Assembly (NCBI RefSeq): GCF_024256385.1
Contig: NZ_JAMLFW010000001.1
Coordinates: 3,100,001 to 3,164,000 of the forward strand
DNA from: Anatilimnocola floriformis
Lineage (GTDB): Bacteria; Planctomycetota; Planctomycetia; Pirellulales; Pirellulaceae
Reading direction: 5' to 3'
Length of the DNA: 64,000 nucleotides
Positions 36,316-44,042 of the stretch are shown here, piece after piece; positions within the stretch are counted from its first letter, which is position 1; each line of letters begins with the position of its first letter. Below the pieces are notes generated by a model that was not told the origin of the DNA, made no database searches, and saw nothing but the letters and a program-made list of their open reading frames with translations. A program made the translations under genes and the position numbers.

Positions 36316-36640
36316 CGATAGCACCCCGCCCTCCATGGCGGCCGGGTGACTTTCAGGCTCCGCGTTCGCTGCGGTCCCGAGTACGGGACGGACGCCCGTC
36401 CCCTTCCCGCCCCCTGGTGCATGAATACCGGGGGAGCATCCCCCAGGCCGTCAAGGCTCACGACACGCTCCCTGCGCGGCTCCTCCCCGATCTTCCGCGC
36501 TCGCGGGTACGCGTCGCTTGTGCAGACCGGGTGCCCCTCCGCTGCGGTCGGCCTTGACTGCCTTCCCCCTCGGTTCGTGGTCTTCGACCCCCGGCTCTCA
36601 GGAAAGAGCGCGGGGCTCTTTTCATTTCATTCAAGAGGAG
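36316..36640 (+). ncRNA. GC-rich leader of the antirestriction gene, candidate structured RNA
   Basis: About 325 nt with no convincing coding frame, directly before the ardC-type gene. It has many complementary blocks, for example GGGGGAGCATCCCCC (local hairpin), GTCAAGGC paired with GCCTTGAC about 100 nt apart, and a GGACGGACGCCCGTCC hairpin. The 3' end is T-rich and enters the GAGGAG ribosome binding site. The block looks like the ardC upstream regions I recall from proteobacterial plasmids. Whether it acts as an RNA or as DNA, for example a single-strand promoter, cannot be told. Confidence 0.4.
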
Positions 36641-36650
36641 ACAGAAGACC

Positions 36651-37556
36651 ATGACTACCACTTCCAACACCACCAAAAGGGCAGACGTTTATTCACGGGT
36701 AACCGATCGCATCGTTGCCGAACTAGAGGCGGGCGTGAGGCCTTGGCTGAAACCGTGGAACGCGGAACATGCAGCCGGACGGATCACGCGGCCATTGCGA
36801 TTCAATGGCGAACGCTATAGCGGTATCAATGTTTTGATGTTGTGGGCTGAGGCGGAAACCAAGGGCTATGCCTGCCCCATCTGGATGACGTTTAACCAGG
36901 CCCGCGAGCTGGGCGGGTTCGTGAAGAAAGGCGAACATGGCTCCCCCGTTGTGTACGCCTCCAAATTCAAGAAGAGCGAAACCGACGACGCCGGGCAGGA
37001 AGTCGAACGCGATATTCCCTTCCTTAAGGAATACACCGTTTTCAACGTCGAGCAGATCGAAAGCCTGCCCGACTGGTACTACCAGCTGAAGGAAACCCCG
37101 AAGCCACAGCTGCAACGCATCGAGGCGGCCGACCGGTTCTTCGCGAACACGAAGGCCGACATCCGCACCGGCGGCACGCAGGCCTATTACGCCGCGGGCA
37201 GCGATCACATCCAGATGCCCCGCTTCGAGTGCTTCAGCGACGCAGAAAGCTACGCGGCCACGCTGGCCCATGAGCTGACACACTGGACCAAGCATGCCTC
37301 CCGGCTGAACCGGGAGTTCGGTCGTAAACGCTGGGGCGATGAAGGCTACGCGATGGAAGAACTCGTCGCGGAACTTGGCTCGGCGTTCCTTTCGGCCGAC
37401 TTGCGGATCACGCCCGAAGTGCGGGACGACCATGCGAGCTACGTCGCTAACTGGCTGAAGGTCCTGAAGGACGACAAGCGGGCGATCTTCACCGCCGCCA
37501 GCTACGCAAGCCGGGCGGTTGATTTCCTGCATGGCCTGCAGCCGCAGGAAGGCTAA
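36651..37556 (+). CDS. ardC: ArdC-type antirestriction / zincin-like protein
   Basis: 301 residues; strong GAGGAG ribosome binding site. The N-terminal domain MTTTSNTTKRADVYSRVTDRIVAELEAGVRPWLKPW is the single-stranded DNA-binding (DUF1738) part of ArdC. The C-terminal metallopeptidase domain contains LAHELTHWTKH with HELTH at 207-211 and a following E-E-L-V-A-E-L. It is found on plasmids, where it protects incoming DNA from restriction. Its presence with iterons and a relaxase scar supports a plasmid origin of this block. Confidence 0.85.
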   Translation: MTTTSNTTKRADVYSRVTDRIVAELEAGVRPWLKPWNAEHAAGRITRPLRFNGERYSGINVLMLWAEAETKGYACPIWMTFNQARELGGFVKKGEHGSPVVYASKFKKSETDDAGQEVERDIPFLKEYTVFNVEQIESLPDWYYQLKETPKPQLQRIEAADRFFANTKADIRTGGTQAYYAAGSDHIQMPRFECFSDAESYAATLAHELTHWTKHASRLNREFGRKRWGDEGYAMEELVAELGSAFLSADLRITPEVRDDHASYVANWLKVLKDDKRAIFTAASYASRAVDFLHGLQPQEG

Positions 37557-37571
37557 CGCCCCCTCTTCTTT

Positions 37572-37595
37572 GCCAGCCGCCACAAGGCGGCTGGC
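37572..37595 (+). terminator. Rho-independent terminator after ardC
   Basis: GCCAGCCGCC and GGCGGCTGGC form a perfect 10-bp stem with ACAA loop, followed by TTTCTTTTG, 16 bp after the ardC stop. Confidence 0.85.
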
Positions 37596-37628
37596 TTTCT
37601 TTTGTTCGCATATTCCCTAGGAATCACA

Positions 37629-37985
37629 ATGGACCCCTATCAAACCTATCTCGACATGTTTGCCGCAATGCGCGATGGCGAATTTGAAAACGCTCGCGAA
37701 TTAGCGTTGGCCCTGAAAGACTGGTTCGCCAAAGGCGGCTTCTATCCCTACCAGGTTACCGAAACGGCGATGCACGCCTATATCGCTTCTGTACTTCGCC
37801 GCACTGCCGGACATGGCCCAGCCCCTGCCTTCTCATTGGTCTGCCGCTACTGCGACGCAGGCGACGGTCTCGCGACCGAAGCAGCCGCGATCGCCGAAGG
37901 CTGGAGTGAGATCGAACTCGCCCTCGCCTTGCCGATGGCGAATTACTGCGGGCTCTGCCCAGACTGCAAGACGCGGGACCAGTAA
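37629..37985 (+). CDS. 118-residue plasmid-type protein with C-terminal cysteine pairs
   Basis: ATG at 37629 with AGGAATCACA upstream, the longer frame from 37602 being less likely. Helical N-terminus MDPYQTYLDMFAAMRDGEFENARELALALKDWFAKGGFYP, then CRYCDAGD and, near the end, YCGLCPDC, which together could bind zinc. Similar short proteins accompany ardC genes on plasmids from memory. Role unknown. Confidence 0.65.
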   Translation: MDPYQTYLDMFAAMRDGEFENARELALALKDWFAKGGFYPYQVTETAMHAYIASVLRRTAGHGPAPAFSLVCRYCDAGDGLATEAAAIAEGWSEIELALALPMANYCGLCPDCKTRDQ

Positions 37986-38007
37986 CCGCTAACTATCACG
38001 CCGCATG

Positions 38008-38036
38008 GCCCTGGCAACTCTGCCGGGGCTTTTTTT
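38008..38036 (+). terminator. Rho-independent terminator
   Basis: GCCCTGGCA (38008-38016) with TGCCGGGGC (38021-38029), one G-T wobble and a 4-nt loop, then seven T. Ends the 37629 gene. Confidence 0.8.
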
Positions 38037-38152
38037 CCCGGAGAACGGACGCGTGTCAGGACTGCAATAATCGGGACACGCGGCGGATTACTTGAGGCAT
38101 CCCTGCCTCGATTTTTAGCCCGCCATCCATGGCGGGCGTTTGCATTGCCGCG

Positions 38153-38407
38153 CTAATAGCGCTCGCTGATGCCCTTCTCGGACACCTTCGAGAGGTTCTG
38201 AATATTCACCCGGTTCGGCAGGTCGGGGTTGTCCCATTCGATTTCAGCAAGCAGCGTCTCTTTGCCAAGCGGTACGAGGGCCGTAACGGTTCCGCGCGCA
38301 AACGGCACGTCACCCGTCTGCTGTCCCGTGCTCTGCAAAAACTGGCGGCTGTAGCAGACTTTGTCACCGACGGCGATCGCTGGTTTCGTATGTTCCTTCC
38401 AGTTCAT
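38153..38407 (-). CDS. 84-residue SH3-like hypothetical protein
   Basis: Contains AVGDKVCYSRQFLQSTGQQTGDVPFARGTVTALVPLGKETLLAEIEWDNPDLPNRVNIQNLSKV. The short alternating strands with G-D-K-V, G-T-V and A-E-I-E-W suggest an SH3/KOW-like barrel. Opposite in direction to its neighbours within the plasmid-like block. No family assigned. Confidence 0.55.
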   Translation of the reverse strand: MNWKEHTKPAIAVGDKVCYSRQFLQSTGQQTGDVPFARGTVTALVPLGKETLLAEIEWDNPDLPNRVNIQNLSKVSEKGISERY

Positions 38408-38756
38408 CGCCTACATACACGCGGCGATCCGGCCGCTACTGACTCATTACGCAATTCCGTTGCCATCATGACCTCCGTTTCCATTGGTTGCCGCTAGCCG
38501 ACGCTGATGCCAGCCATCTTCCACGGTTACACCCTTTGCCTTCTTCGCGCAAGAACCACTAGCCGCATGGCACCGCCCCAGCCACGTTCCGCAGCATACT
38601 TCTGACATTCGTTCCTGGCATTCATTCCGGCCACACCCGCGACCTATGAAACGGGCACCCTAAAGCCGCCATCGGGCCGCCCCGATTCGGCGGCTTTGAA
38701 TCGTGTGCCGTAAGGCCGCGATGGGCGTGGCCTCAAACAAAGAAAGGAACAATTTT
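38408..38756. other. Noncoding stretch with strong hairpin
   Basis: No gene recognised. The notable part is 38662-38697: AAAGCCGCC-ATCGGG ... CCCGAT-GGCGGCTTT, a two-tiered hairpin just upstream of the 38757 gene. It may be a terminator/attenuator or part of the plasmid's small-gene promoter region. Confidence 0.45.
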
Positions 38757-38963
38757 ATGTCGGAAGAAAACAACACGAGCACGAGCGGCAAGGCCCCGAG
38801 CCACATCGCCTACCAGGTTCGCGAACGCGAGGGCAAGAAAGGGTTTTGGACCCGCATCGGAAGTGCCTGGGCACATAACGACGGCAAGGGATTCAATCTC
38901 CAGCTGGAATGCGTGCCGCTCGATGGCCGCATCACGCTCCGCACAGCGAACGAAGAAAAATAA
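38757..38963 (+). CDS. 68-residue plasmid-type hypothetical protein
   Basis: The ATG at 38757 is preceded by AGAAAGGAACAATTTT. Acidic/Ser-Thr start (MSEENNTSTSGKAPSH), then AYQVREREGKKGFWTRIGSAWAHNDGKGFNLQLECVPLDGRITLRT, a small strand-rich domain repeatedly seen in proteobacterial plasmid maintenance regions, from recall. Followed by a TTCG-loop hairpin. Confidence 0.65.
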   Translation: MSEENNTSTSGKAPSHIAYQVREREGKKGFWTRIGSAWAHNDGKGFNLQLECVPLDGRITLRTANEEK

Positions 38964-38969
38964 CCAGGC

Positions 38970-38989
38970 GGGCGGGCTTCGGCCCGCCC
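38970..38989 (+). terminator. GC hairpin with TTCG loop
   Basis: GGCGGGC-TTCG-GCCCGCC, perfect 7-bp stem extended by one G-C, a few bases after the 38963 stop. No T-run follows, so termination would be weak; it may instead stabilise the mRNA between the two small genes. Confidence 0.5.
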
Positions 38990-39012
38990 CCTTAACCGAA
39001 AGGAATCTACCT

Positions 39013-39294
39013 ATGGAACTACACATCGAGAACATCGCCGCCCACCGCAATGGAGTGCACGGCGCACCATTTTGCACCGTCAACTTCCAAGTCGAAGGCG
39101 ACCGCATGATCGGAATCGTCTTCGAGAAGGCAGCACATATCGCCGTCTTCCATCTTGGAAAGCTCGCCGAGGGCAACATCACCTTCGGCGAAAACAGCTG
39201 GCGAGGTGACCAGTACGAGGCAGCACTGCGTAGTGCAATTGCACTGGTCGAAGAAATGAATGGCTTCGACGGAGACACTTATGAAAACCAGTAA
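39013..39294 (+). CDS. 93-residue plasmid-type hypothetical protein
   Basis: ATG at 39013 with AAAGGAATCTACCT upstream. MELHIENIAAHRNGVHGAPFCTVNFQVEGDRMIGIVFEKAAHIAVFHLGKLAEGNITFGENSWRGDQYEAALRSAI shows alternating strands then helices. Overlaps the next ORF by 14 nt. Function unknown. Confidence 0.6.
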   Translation: MELHIENIAAHRNGVHGAPFCTVNFQVEGDRMIGIVFEKAAHIAVFHLGKLAEGNITFGENSWRGDQYEAALRSAIALVEEMNGFDGDTYENQ

Positions 39295-39472
39295 TCAAAC
39301 CGCACAAATCTCGCCCGCTCCGTGGTCCTACGATTACAGCCCGTGGCGGCTGCAAGACGGCCGCGACCTGCCCGCCTTTGAAATCTTCGATGCCGAAGGG
39401 GATATCCGACTTGATGGCTGCATCAAAGATGTCGCAGACGAAGAAATCCGGCTTGGGCCGCCGGTCAGGTAG
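39281..39472 (+). CDS. 63-residue plasmid-type protein, apparently C-terminally truncated
   Basis: ATG at 39281 with GGAGACACTT upstream. SPAPWSYDYSPWRLQDGRDLPAFEIFDAEGD is a form I associate with plasmid proteins that normally continue into an alanine-rich helix (an E-A-N-A-R-L-I type tail). Here the sequence ends DEEIRLGPPVR at a stop, close to the iterons. Likely cut by a rearrangement. Confidence 0.5.
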   Translation: MKTSNQTAQISPAPWSYDYSPWRLQDGRDLPAFEIFDAEGDIRLDGCIKDVADEEIRLGPPVR

Positions 39473-39591
39473 CAAGGGCGAGCGCGTTGTGACGGGGGCA
39501 GGCACAGATTGCCGGTCCGCGTCACCCGAAGGTTCTGGTGGGCTTGGATAATACGCGAGCAGGGGCAGTGGCTTATTCATGAGCCCGACCA

Positions 39592-39769
39592 TTCGATATT
39601 TCACCCACCATGTCAAGCAGTTTCGATATTTCGCCCACCGCGGCAAGGCTTTCGATAGTTCACCCACCGGCGGGGACATTCGATAGATCACCCACCGACC
39701 GCCGAGTTTCGATGGTTCACCCACCTTCTTTCGATGCTTTGCCCACCATTCTTCGATAGTTCACCCACC
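39592..39769. repeat. Seven 18-bp direct repeats (iteron-like)
   Basis: Consensus TTCGATAGTTCACCCACC. Copies at 39592, 39622, 39651, 39679, 39708, 39730 and 39752, each 18 bp, spaced 30, 29, 28, 29, 22 and 22 bp start to start. Each keeps TTCGAT and CCCACC; the middle varies at one to five positions. They lie within a plasmid-like block and next to an AT-rich stretch with runs of T at about 39830-39860. This is the layout of an iteron-controlled origin. No CRISPR: spacers are short and the repeats degenerate. Confidence 0.75.
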
Positions 39770-40028
39770 GGGGGTTTCAAATTCATGCGGAGACTCAAAG
39801 GCTTGCCGCGCGTCATCCACAGCGTAACTCTTTTTTAACATTAGTATTTAACACTCCGGCACAACATCTCGACTAATCGGCTCGTGTGCGTGCGGCGTCC
39901 GACTTGGCCGAGGAGAGAGGAGAGGGCATACGGCAGAGGACCGGTACCGTCCAGCCAACAAACGACTTACCCCGTGAGAGACGCTTTTCATGCACTTCCG
40001 TTAGCTAAACCGAACGGATGTCACCGAT
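39770..40028. other. AT-rich stretch and boundary of plasmid-like block
   Basis: Includes TTTTTTAACATTAGTATTTAAC at about 39831-39852 and a TCATCCACAG sequence close to a DnaA box at about 39817. The right end merges into chromosomal sequence before the alcohol dehydrogenase gene. No initiator gene is present on either side. Confidence 0.4.
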
Positions 40029-41087
40029 TCAACCATTCAAGAAGTCGAGCACAACGCGTGACGCCACATTGCCATGTTGAAGGCGCTCAAGGACCTGATT
40101 GATCGCGGACAGCGGTTGCAGCTCGATATCGGCTTTGACCTTGCCCTCAGCCGCGAACGCAAGCGCCTCGGCCATGTCTTGGCGTGTACCGACGAACGAC
40201 CCTCGGATGGTGATGCAGTTCGACACCACGTCGAAGAGCGGTGTTGGGAATTCGCCCGGTGGCAGGCCGATCAGCACGCAGGTTCCACATTTGCGCGTCA
40301 TACCAACGCCCTGCTTGAATGCACCCAGGGAAGGCGCGGTGATCACAACGCCGTGCGCTCCGCCGCCGGTCCCGTTCCTCACGGTCTCGACCGGGTCACC
40401 TGCCTTCGCATTAACAACGAGATCGGCACCCAGACGCTTGGCGTGGGCGAGCTTGCCGTCATCAATGTCAATCGCACAGACATATAGTCCCATGACCTTG
40501 GCGTATTGAATCGCCAGATGCCCCAAACCGCCGATGCCGGAAATGGCAATCCATTCTCCCGGCTTCGCTCCTGTTTCCTTGATCCCTTTGTAAGTAGTGA
40601 CGCCGGCGCAGATTATCGGCGCTGCTTCCGTGGGTTTTATTCCGGACGGTATGCGGGCGACGTAATTTGGATCGGCCAGGATGTATTCGGCGAAGCCTCC
40701 ATTCTTGGTGTAACCGCCGAACTGTGCTTCTCCACAAACCGTCTCCCGAGCTGACAAGCAGTACTCACAATGACCACACGCCGAGTACAGCCAAGGCACT
40801 CCGACCCGTTCGCCTTCCTTCACGGCCGTCACGCCTGACCCAAAGGCGACCACAGTGCCAATTCCCTCGTGGCCGGGTATGAACGGGAGCGTCGGCTTCG
40901 TTGGCCAGTCGCCGTGCCAGGCATGAATATCAGTGTGACATACACCGCACGCCTCGGTTTTGACCAGTATCTGCCCCGACCCCGGAATGGGAATGTCCTG
41001 TTCCCGAAGCACCAACGGCGCTCCAAACTGTTCAACCACGGCCGCTTTCATTCTTCGTGACATCGTATTGTTCTTAGAAGATCTCAT
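40029..41087 (-). CDS. adhP: Zinc-dependent alcohol dehydrogenase
   Basis: 352 residues. N-terminal GroES-like fold with CGVCHTDIHAWHGDWP (catalytic Zn cysteine and its following motif), GHEGIGTVV, and the structural zinc loop CGHCEYCLSARETVC. The Rossmann domain has SGIGGLGHLAIQYAK as dinucleotide motif. Belongs to the AdhP-type NAD(P)-dependent family, oxidising or reducing short-chain alcohols and aldehydes. ATG at 41087 with GAGGG 4 nt before; an in-frame ATG at 41051 could also start it. First gene on the chromosomal stress cluster side of the plasmid-like block. Confidence 0.85.
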   Translation of the reverse strand: MRSSKNNTMSRRMKAAVVEQFGAPLVLREQDIPIPGSGQILVKTEACGVCHTDIHAWHGDWPTKPTLPFIPGHEGIGTVVAFGSGVTAVKEGERVGVPWLYSACGHCEYCLSARETVCGEAQFGGYTKNGGFAEYILADPNYVARIPSGIKPTEAAPIICAGVTTYKGIKETGAKPGEWIAISGIGGLGHLAIQYAKVMGLYVCAIDIDDGKLAHAKRLGADLVVNAKAGDPVETVRNGTGGGAHGVVITAPSLGAFKQGVGMTRKCGTCVLIGLPPGEFPTPLFDVVSNCITIRGSFVGTRQDMAEALAFAAEGKVKADIELQPLSAINQVLERLQHGNVASRVVLDFLNG

Positions 41088-41168
41088 TTGACCCTCGGGT
41101 CGATCGTGCCGCGATCGCAGTCCCGAGTGTCTTGTCCGGCAACTCCACTTCGGTTACCCAGCGGCTCA

Positions 41169-41744
41169 TCACGTACATTGCACATGTTCTGCAACGAACC
41201 AGACTTGCAGTTCATTGGTACGAATGACATCGGAAACGATAATGTCATTGGTTCCCAAGTCGCCTTTATCCGCAGAGTTGCGGGCCATCGCCCGAGCTTC
41301 CAAGAGGATGACCTCATGGGCGTGAAGCAAACGTAAAATCTGCGACTCCGTTCCTTCGCGGTCTTTCGGCGCGCGTGGTACGAGCGTGGCCTCGGCGATA
41401 TCGTGCGCCATCGCGAGGCAGACCCCGCCCAGCGTTTGCACACGCTCGGCGAGCAGGTCGACGAGTTCGGCTTGCTCCGCAAAGTGCTTGTCGAAGAGCA
41501 GATGCAGGCTGTAGAAGTTTGGTCCCGATGCCTGCCAGTGATGTTTCTTATACAAGTCTCGGAGCGTGCAGGTGTCGGCCAGAAGTTGGTTAAGGTTGTC
41601 GATACTGCCGGCGGCTACCGATGCATCCAACGCCAGAAGATTGCGTCTCGCGACGCTAAATGCTTGCGTCTCGCCTCGCTTGGATGGTGTCACCGGTTCT
41701 TTAAGATTTGAGATGACGGGCCGGGTAATCGTTGAGTTAGACAT
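41169..41744 (-). CDS. dps: Dps-family ferritin-like protein
   Basis: 191 residues from the ATG at 41744 (AAGGAATTATCAA upstream). The core has NQLLADTCTLRDLYKKHHWQASGPNFYSLHLLFDKHFAEQAELVDLLAERVQTLGG, with H, D and E in the positions of the Dps ferroxidase centre at the dimer interface (K-K-H-H-W, F-D-K-H, E-Q-A-E). Oligomeric iron storage and DNA protection under oxidative stress. Sits in the stress regulon downstream of the secreted coiled protein gene. Confidence 0.85.
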   Translation of the reverse strand: MSNSTITRPVISNLKEPVTPSKRGETQAFSVARRNLLALDASVAAGSIDNLNQLLADTCTLRDLYKKHHWQASGPNFYSLHLLFDKHFAEQAELVDLLAERVQTLGGVCLAMAHDIAEATLVPRAPKDREGTESQILRLLHAHEVILLEARAMARNSADKGDLGTNDIIVSDVIRTNELQVWFVAEHVQCT

Positions 41745-41852
41745 TTGATAATTCCTTAATTGACTCGCCATGAACGCAGCTCGGTGGCGAAGTTGCCCCG
41801 AGCCGCCAAAACACTTTTATGCGATTGCAGTCGTTCCACGCGCTGTGCGGTC

Positions 41853-42584
41853 CTATTTGATGTTCACAGGCTTCGATGCCGGTTCGATTTGCTTGTGGGG
41901 TTCGATGTACTTGCCGAGCTTCTCGACCTCATCGCCAACCCACGTCACGCCCTTGCCGGCCTCGTCCACCGCAAAACCGCCACCTTCAATCAACTTACCG
42001 GATAAGGTGCGGACCCCATTCGCAGTGGCCATCGCTCCAGTCTCTAGTTCGCGGCCTGCCCACTTAGCACCGCTCTCGACGTGAGCAACTGCCGAGGACA
42101 AGTAATGCCCCGTCTTCGCATGATTCTTATTATTCAATGCCACTTTTGCCTTTGCCAGATGATCAGCGGCCAATGCATGCTCCGCTCGCGCAAATGCGGC
42201 CTCCATATTCTTGACCGACTTCACCTTCCCGGTTTGCGTTTCGGTAGCCAGCGTTTCCAACTCGTGTGCGGATGCCATAAGTGCTGCCTTGGTTCCGGTC
42301 GCGGCGTTTTGCGCTTCGACCTGGAGATAACCCGCTGCCTTCCGCATATCGTGGGCCGCTGCTTCATACTCTTTCTTCGTGAACCGCTCGTGGGCCTGAC
42401 GCATGCGAAGCGACGGCTCATCGATAAATCGAATCCAGACATCTTCCTCAATCACAACCCAGCCGGGGCTCGATTCCGGCTCAACCTTCTTCTCGGCGAG
42501 CTTGGCTTTCTCGTCGGCAAATGCAACCAATGAAGTCGTGCAAAGCAAGGCAAAGGAAGCGACGAACAGGAGCAGACGTAACAT
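41853..42584 (-). CDS. Exported helical stress protein of unknown family
   Basis: 243 residues. Clear signal peptide (MLRLLLFVASFALLCTTSLVAFA). Mature part entirely helical: RQAHERFTKKEYEAAAHDMRKAAGYLQVEAQNAATGTKAALMASAHELETLATETQTGKVKSV, which looks like repeated alpha-helical units, and an amphipathic C-terminal half. A similar exported protein occurs beside BON/Dps genes in planctomycetes, from memory. Periplasmic; role unknown. Confidence 0.6.
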   Translation of the reverse strand: MLRLLLFVASFALLCTTSLVAFADEKAKLAEKKVEPESSPGWVVIEEDVWIRFIDEPSLRMRQAHERFTKKEYEAAAHDMRKAAGYLQVEAQNAATGTKAALMASAHELETLATETQTGKVKSVKNMEAAFARAEHALAADHLAKAKVALNNKNHAKTGHYLSSAVAHVESGAKWAGRELETGAMATANGVRTLSGKLIEGGGFAVDEAGKGVTWVGDEVEKLGKYIEPHKQIEPASKPVNIK

Positions 42585-42672
42585 GAAACTATTCCTTGAT
42601 GGGTGATGGGGTAACTGAAAATGGAATTGCAGAACCCACGGGCCAGCTAGACGCTGGCCCGCAGTTCATTAA

Positions 42673-42696
42673 CGGGAAGCCGACTAGGCTTTCCCG
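42673..42696 (-). terminator. Hairpin at the 3' end of the 86-residue gene
   Basis: CGGGAAGCC (42673-42681) pairs with GGCTTTCCCG (42687-42696) with one bulged base; the gene's own stop codon (42686-42684) lies in the loop. No strong T-run on the minus side, so termination efficiency is uncertain. Confidence 0.4.
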
Positions 42697-42944
42697 GCCG
42701 CCGGAATGTGTTTCCCGGAATCGATGGCGGTGGCTACGGTCTTATCGTCTTTGTGTGTTGTCACGTGGACGGGGGTTCCAGCCTTGAGGTCGGAAGCCTT
42801 GCTGGCGTGACCGTCGCAAGTGACTTTGGCGTCCTTTGCGACAGTGTGCTGGTGCTCTTTGCCTTCACTGCACGTTGTCGTGAGTTTGTCGCCTGCGACC
42901 TTGACGACTTTGCCTTCATGGGCCTTGGTGGAAGTGTCCTTCAT
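42684..42944 (-). CDS. 86-residue hypothetical protein, His/Lys-rich
   Basis: The ATG at 42944 is chosen because AAGGAG lies 6 nt upstream; the extension to 42959 starts at TTG. GKVVKVAGDKLTTTCSEGKEHQHTVAKDAKVTCDGHASKASDLKAGTPVHVTTHKDDKTVATAIDS shows short strand pairs, two cysteines and several histidines (metal-binding possible). No signal peptide. Between the exported helical protein and the first BON gene. Confidence 0.55.
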   Translation of the reverse strand: MKDTSTKAHEGKVVKVAGDKLTTTCSEGKEHQHTVAKDAKVTCDGHASKASDLKAGTPVHVTTHKDDKTVATAIDSGKHIPAAGKA

Positions 42945-43080
42945 AACGTTCTCCTTCAATGCTAACTTTGAAACGTAAACTCAAGCAGACGCTACAAGCG
43001 ACTACCACAAACTTCTCGTTGCAAACCGGGGACGACCAAGTTCGATCGCCAGAAAGTCAGCAACCACTATGCGTAGATAC

Positions 43081-43731
43081 CTAAACAGAAACGGTGAGGT
43101 TGTTGACTACGTCAGTCACGCCAGGAGTGCTCCATGCGGCCGATCCCGCCTCTTCGCGTTCGTTCCAAGAATGGACCGATCCCGCGAGCGTTACTTTGCT
43201 GCCATCGGCGGACACCTTGACCAGACCAGCATCGATCTCGGCATCACGCTTGAGTGCCTTCTCAATTGCATCCTTAACTGCAGTCGCCTGGACAGTTGGC
43301 TTCAGAGTGATGTTGTTAAAAACACCTTTGACGCCCGACAGGTATTTCACGGCCTCAACGGCGGCGAACCGCTCGAAGCCCCATGTGACGGTGCCGGTGA
43401 GGGTCACTGAGCCGTTTTCGACCGTAGCGTGGACTTCGCTCGGCACCCAAATATGCCACTTCAGTCCATTCGCCACCGCTTGGGCGAGTTCAGTGTCGGT
43501 ACGCTTGTGAATTCCGCTCAGGTTGATTTCCATCTCTTCGGCGATGGCCTTGACCCCTTCGACACGCTGCGTCGCCCGTTCGGCAGCGCTCTTTTCGGCG
43601 TAGTGTGGAACACTACCGTTCAGCGTCACGATTCCATCCTTGGCAATGACGGTGATGTCCGTCGCAGTCACGGCTGGATCCCAGCGCAGTGCCTCCATCA
43701 CGTCCGTCTTCAATTGTGCATCGGTCTTCAT
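43081..43731 (-). CDS. Triple BON-domain protein, copy 1
   Basis: 216 residues from the ATG at 43731 (a TTG two codons earlier is rejected; GAAAGG upstream). Three BON domains, about residues 4-70, 78-143 and 147-215. Each has the pattern of a helix followed by G-x-V-x-L-x-G-x-V ([35 protein letters not shown]). BON domains bind membranes or phospholipids and occur in osmotic-shock protein OsmY. Its mRNA starts with the terminator-leader at 43760-43862. Closely similar to the copy at 48030-48680. Confidence 0.85.
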   Translation of the reverse strand: MKTDAQLKTDVMEALRWDPAVTATDITVIAKDGIVTLNGSVPHYAEKSAAERATQRVEGVKAIAEEMEINLSGIHKRTDTELAQAVANGLKWHIWVPSEVHATVENGSVTLTGTVTWGFERFAAVEAVKYLSGVKGVFNNITLKPTVQATAVKDAIEKALKRDAEIDAGLVKVSADGSKVTLAGSVHSWNEREEAGSAAWSTPGVTDVVNNLTVSV

Positions 43732-43759
43732 TTCCAAACCTTTCGTCGCCAGTGGCGAT

Positions 43760-43862
43760 AAAAAAAGCCGACACGATCCAACACCACCGGGTGTTCAATC
43801 ATGTCGGCTTACTTGTTAACGAGCCTCCCAGCACGGCCGGGTTGCCCTTTATCTAGTCTTCC
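43760..43862 (-). promoter_or_regulatory. Leader RNA with terminator, copy A (BON gene 1)
   Basis: Reading on the minus strand from 43862: GGAAGACTAGATAAAGGGCA, inner stem CCCGGC/GCTGGG, GGCTCGTTAACAAGTAAG, then terminator AGCCGACA...TGTCGGCT (43766-43809) and seven T. GGGC can pair with GCTC across the inner stem. It ends 29 bp before the ATG. Identical in copy B; diverged but structurally equivalent in copies C and D. Confidence 0.65.
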
Positions 43863-44042
43863 AACTACTCTGCACTACTGCAATAACTTCGGATAACGTC
43901 TTCAAGCAAACGGCATGCCTCGTCGCAAGTCGAGAGGCTGCACAAACTCTCACTTGGCTTCCGATTGAGAAACGCTCAGCTTGGCTTTATTCGCACCAGA
44001 ACATGATTGCGAGTATTTCGACCGCACTTGTCGGAGCAACTC

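Noticed and set aside
39179-39724. 181-residue minus frame through the iterons
   Set aside because: Iteron spacing is not a multiple of three and the frame has no domain; noncoding.
39592-39769. CRISPR-like array
   Set aside because: Repeats are only 18 bp with variable middle bases, spacers of 4-12 bp, and no cas gene nearby; it fits iterons.
43760-43862. c-di-GMP-I (GEMM) riboswitch
   Set aside because: Only the GGGCAA stretch resembles it; the typical CACGCACAGGGCAAACC core and the GGTAGGTAGCGGGG strand are absent.
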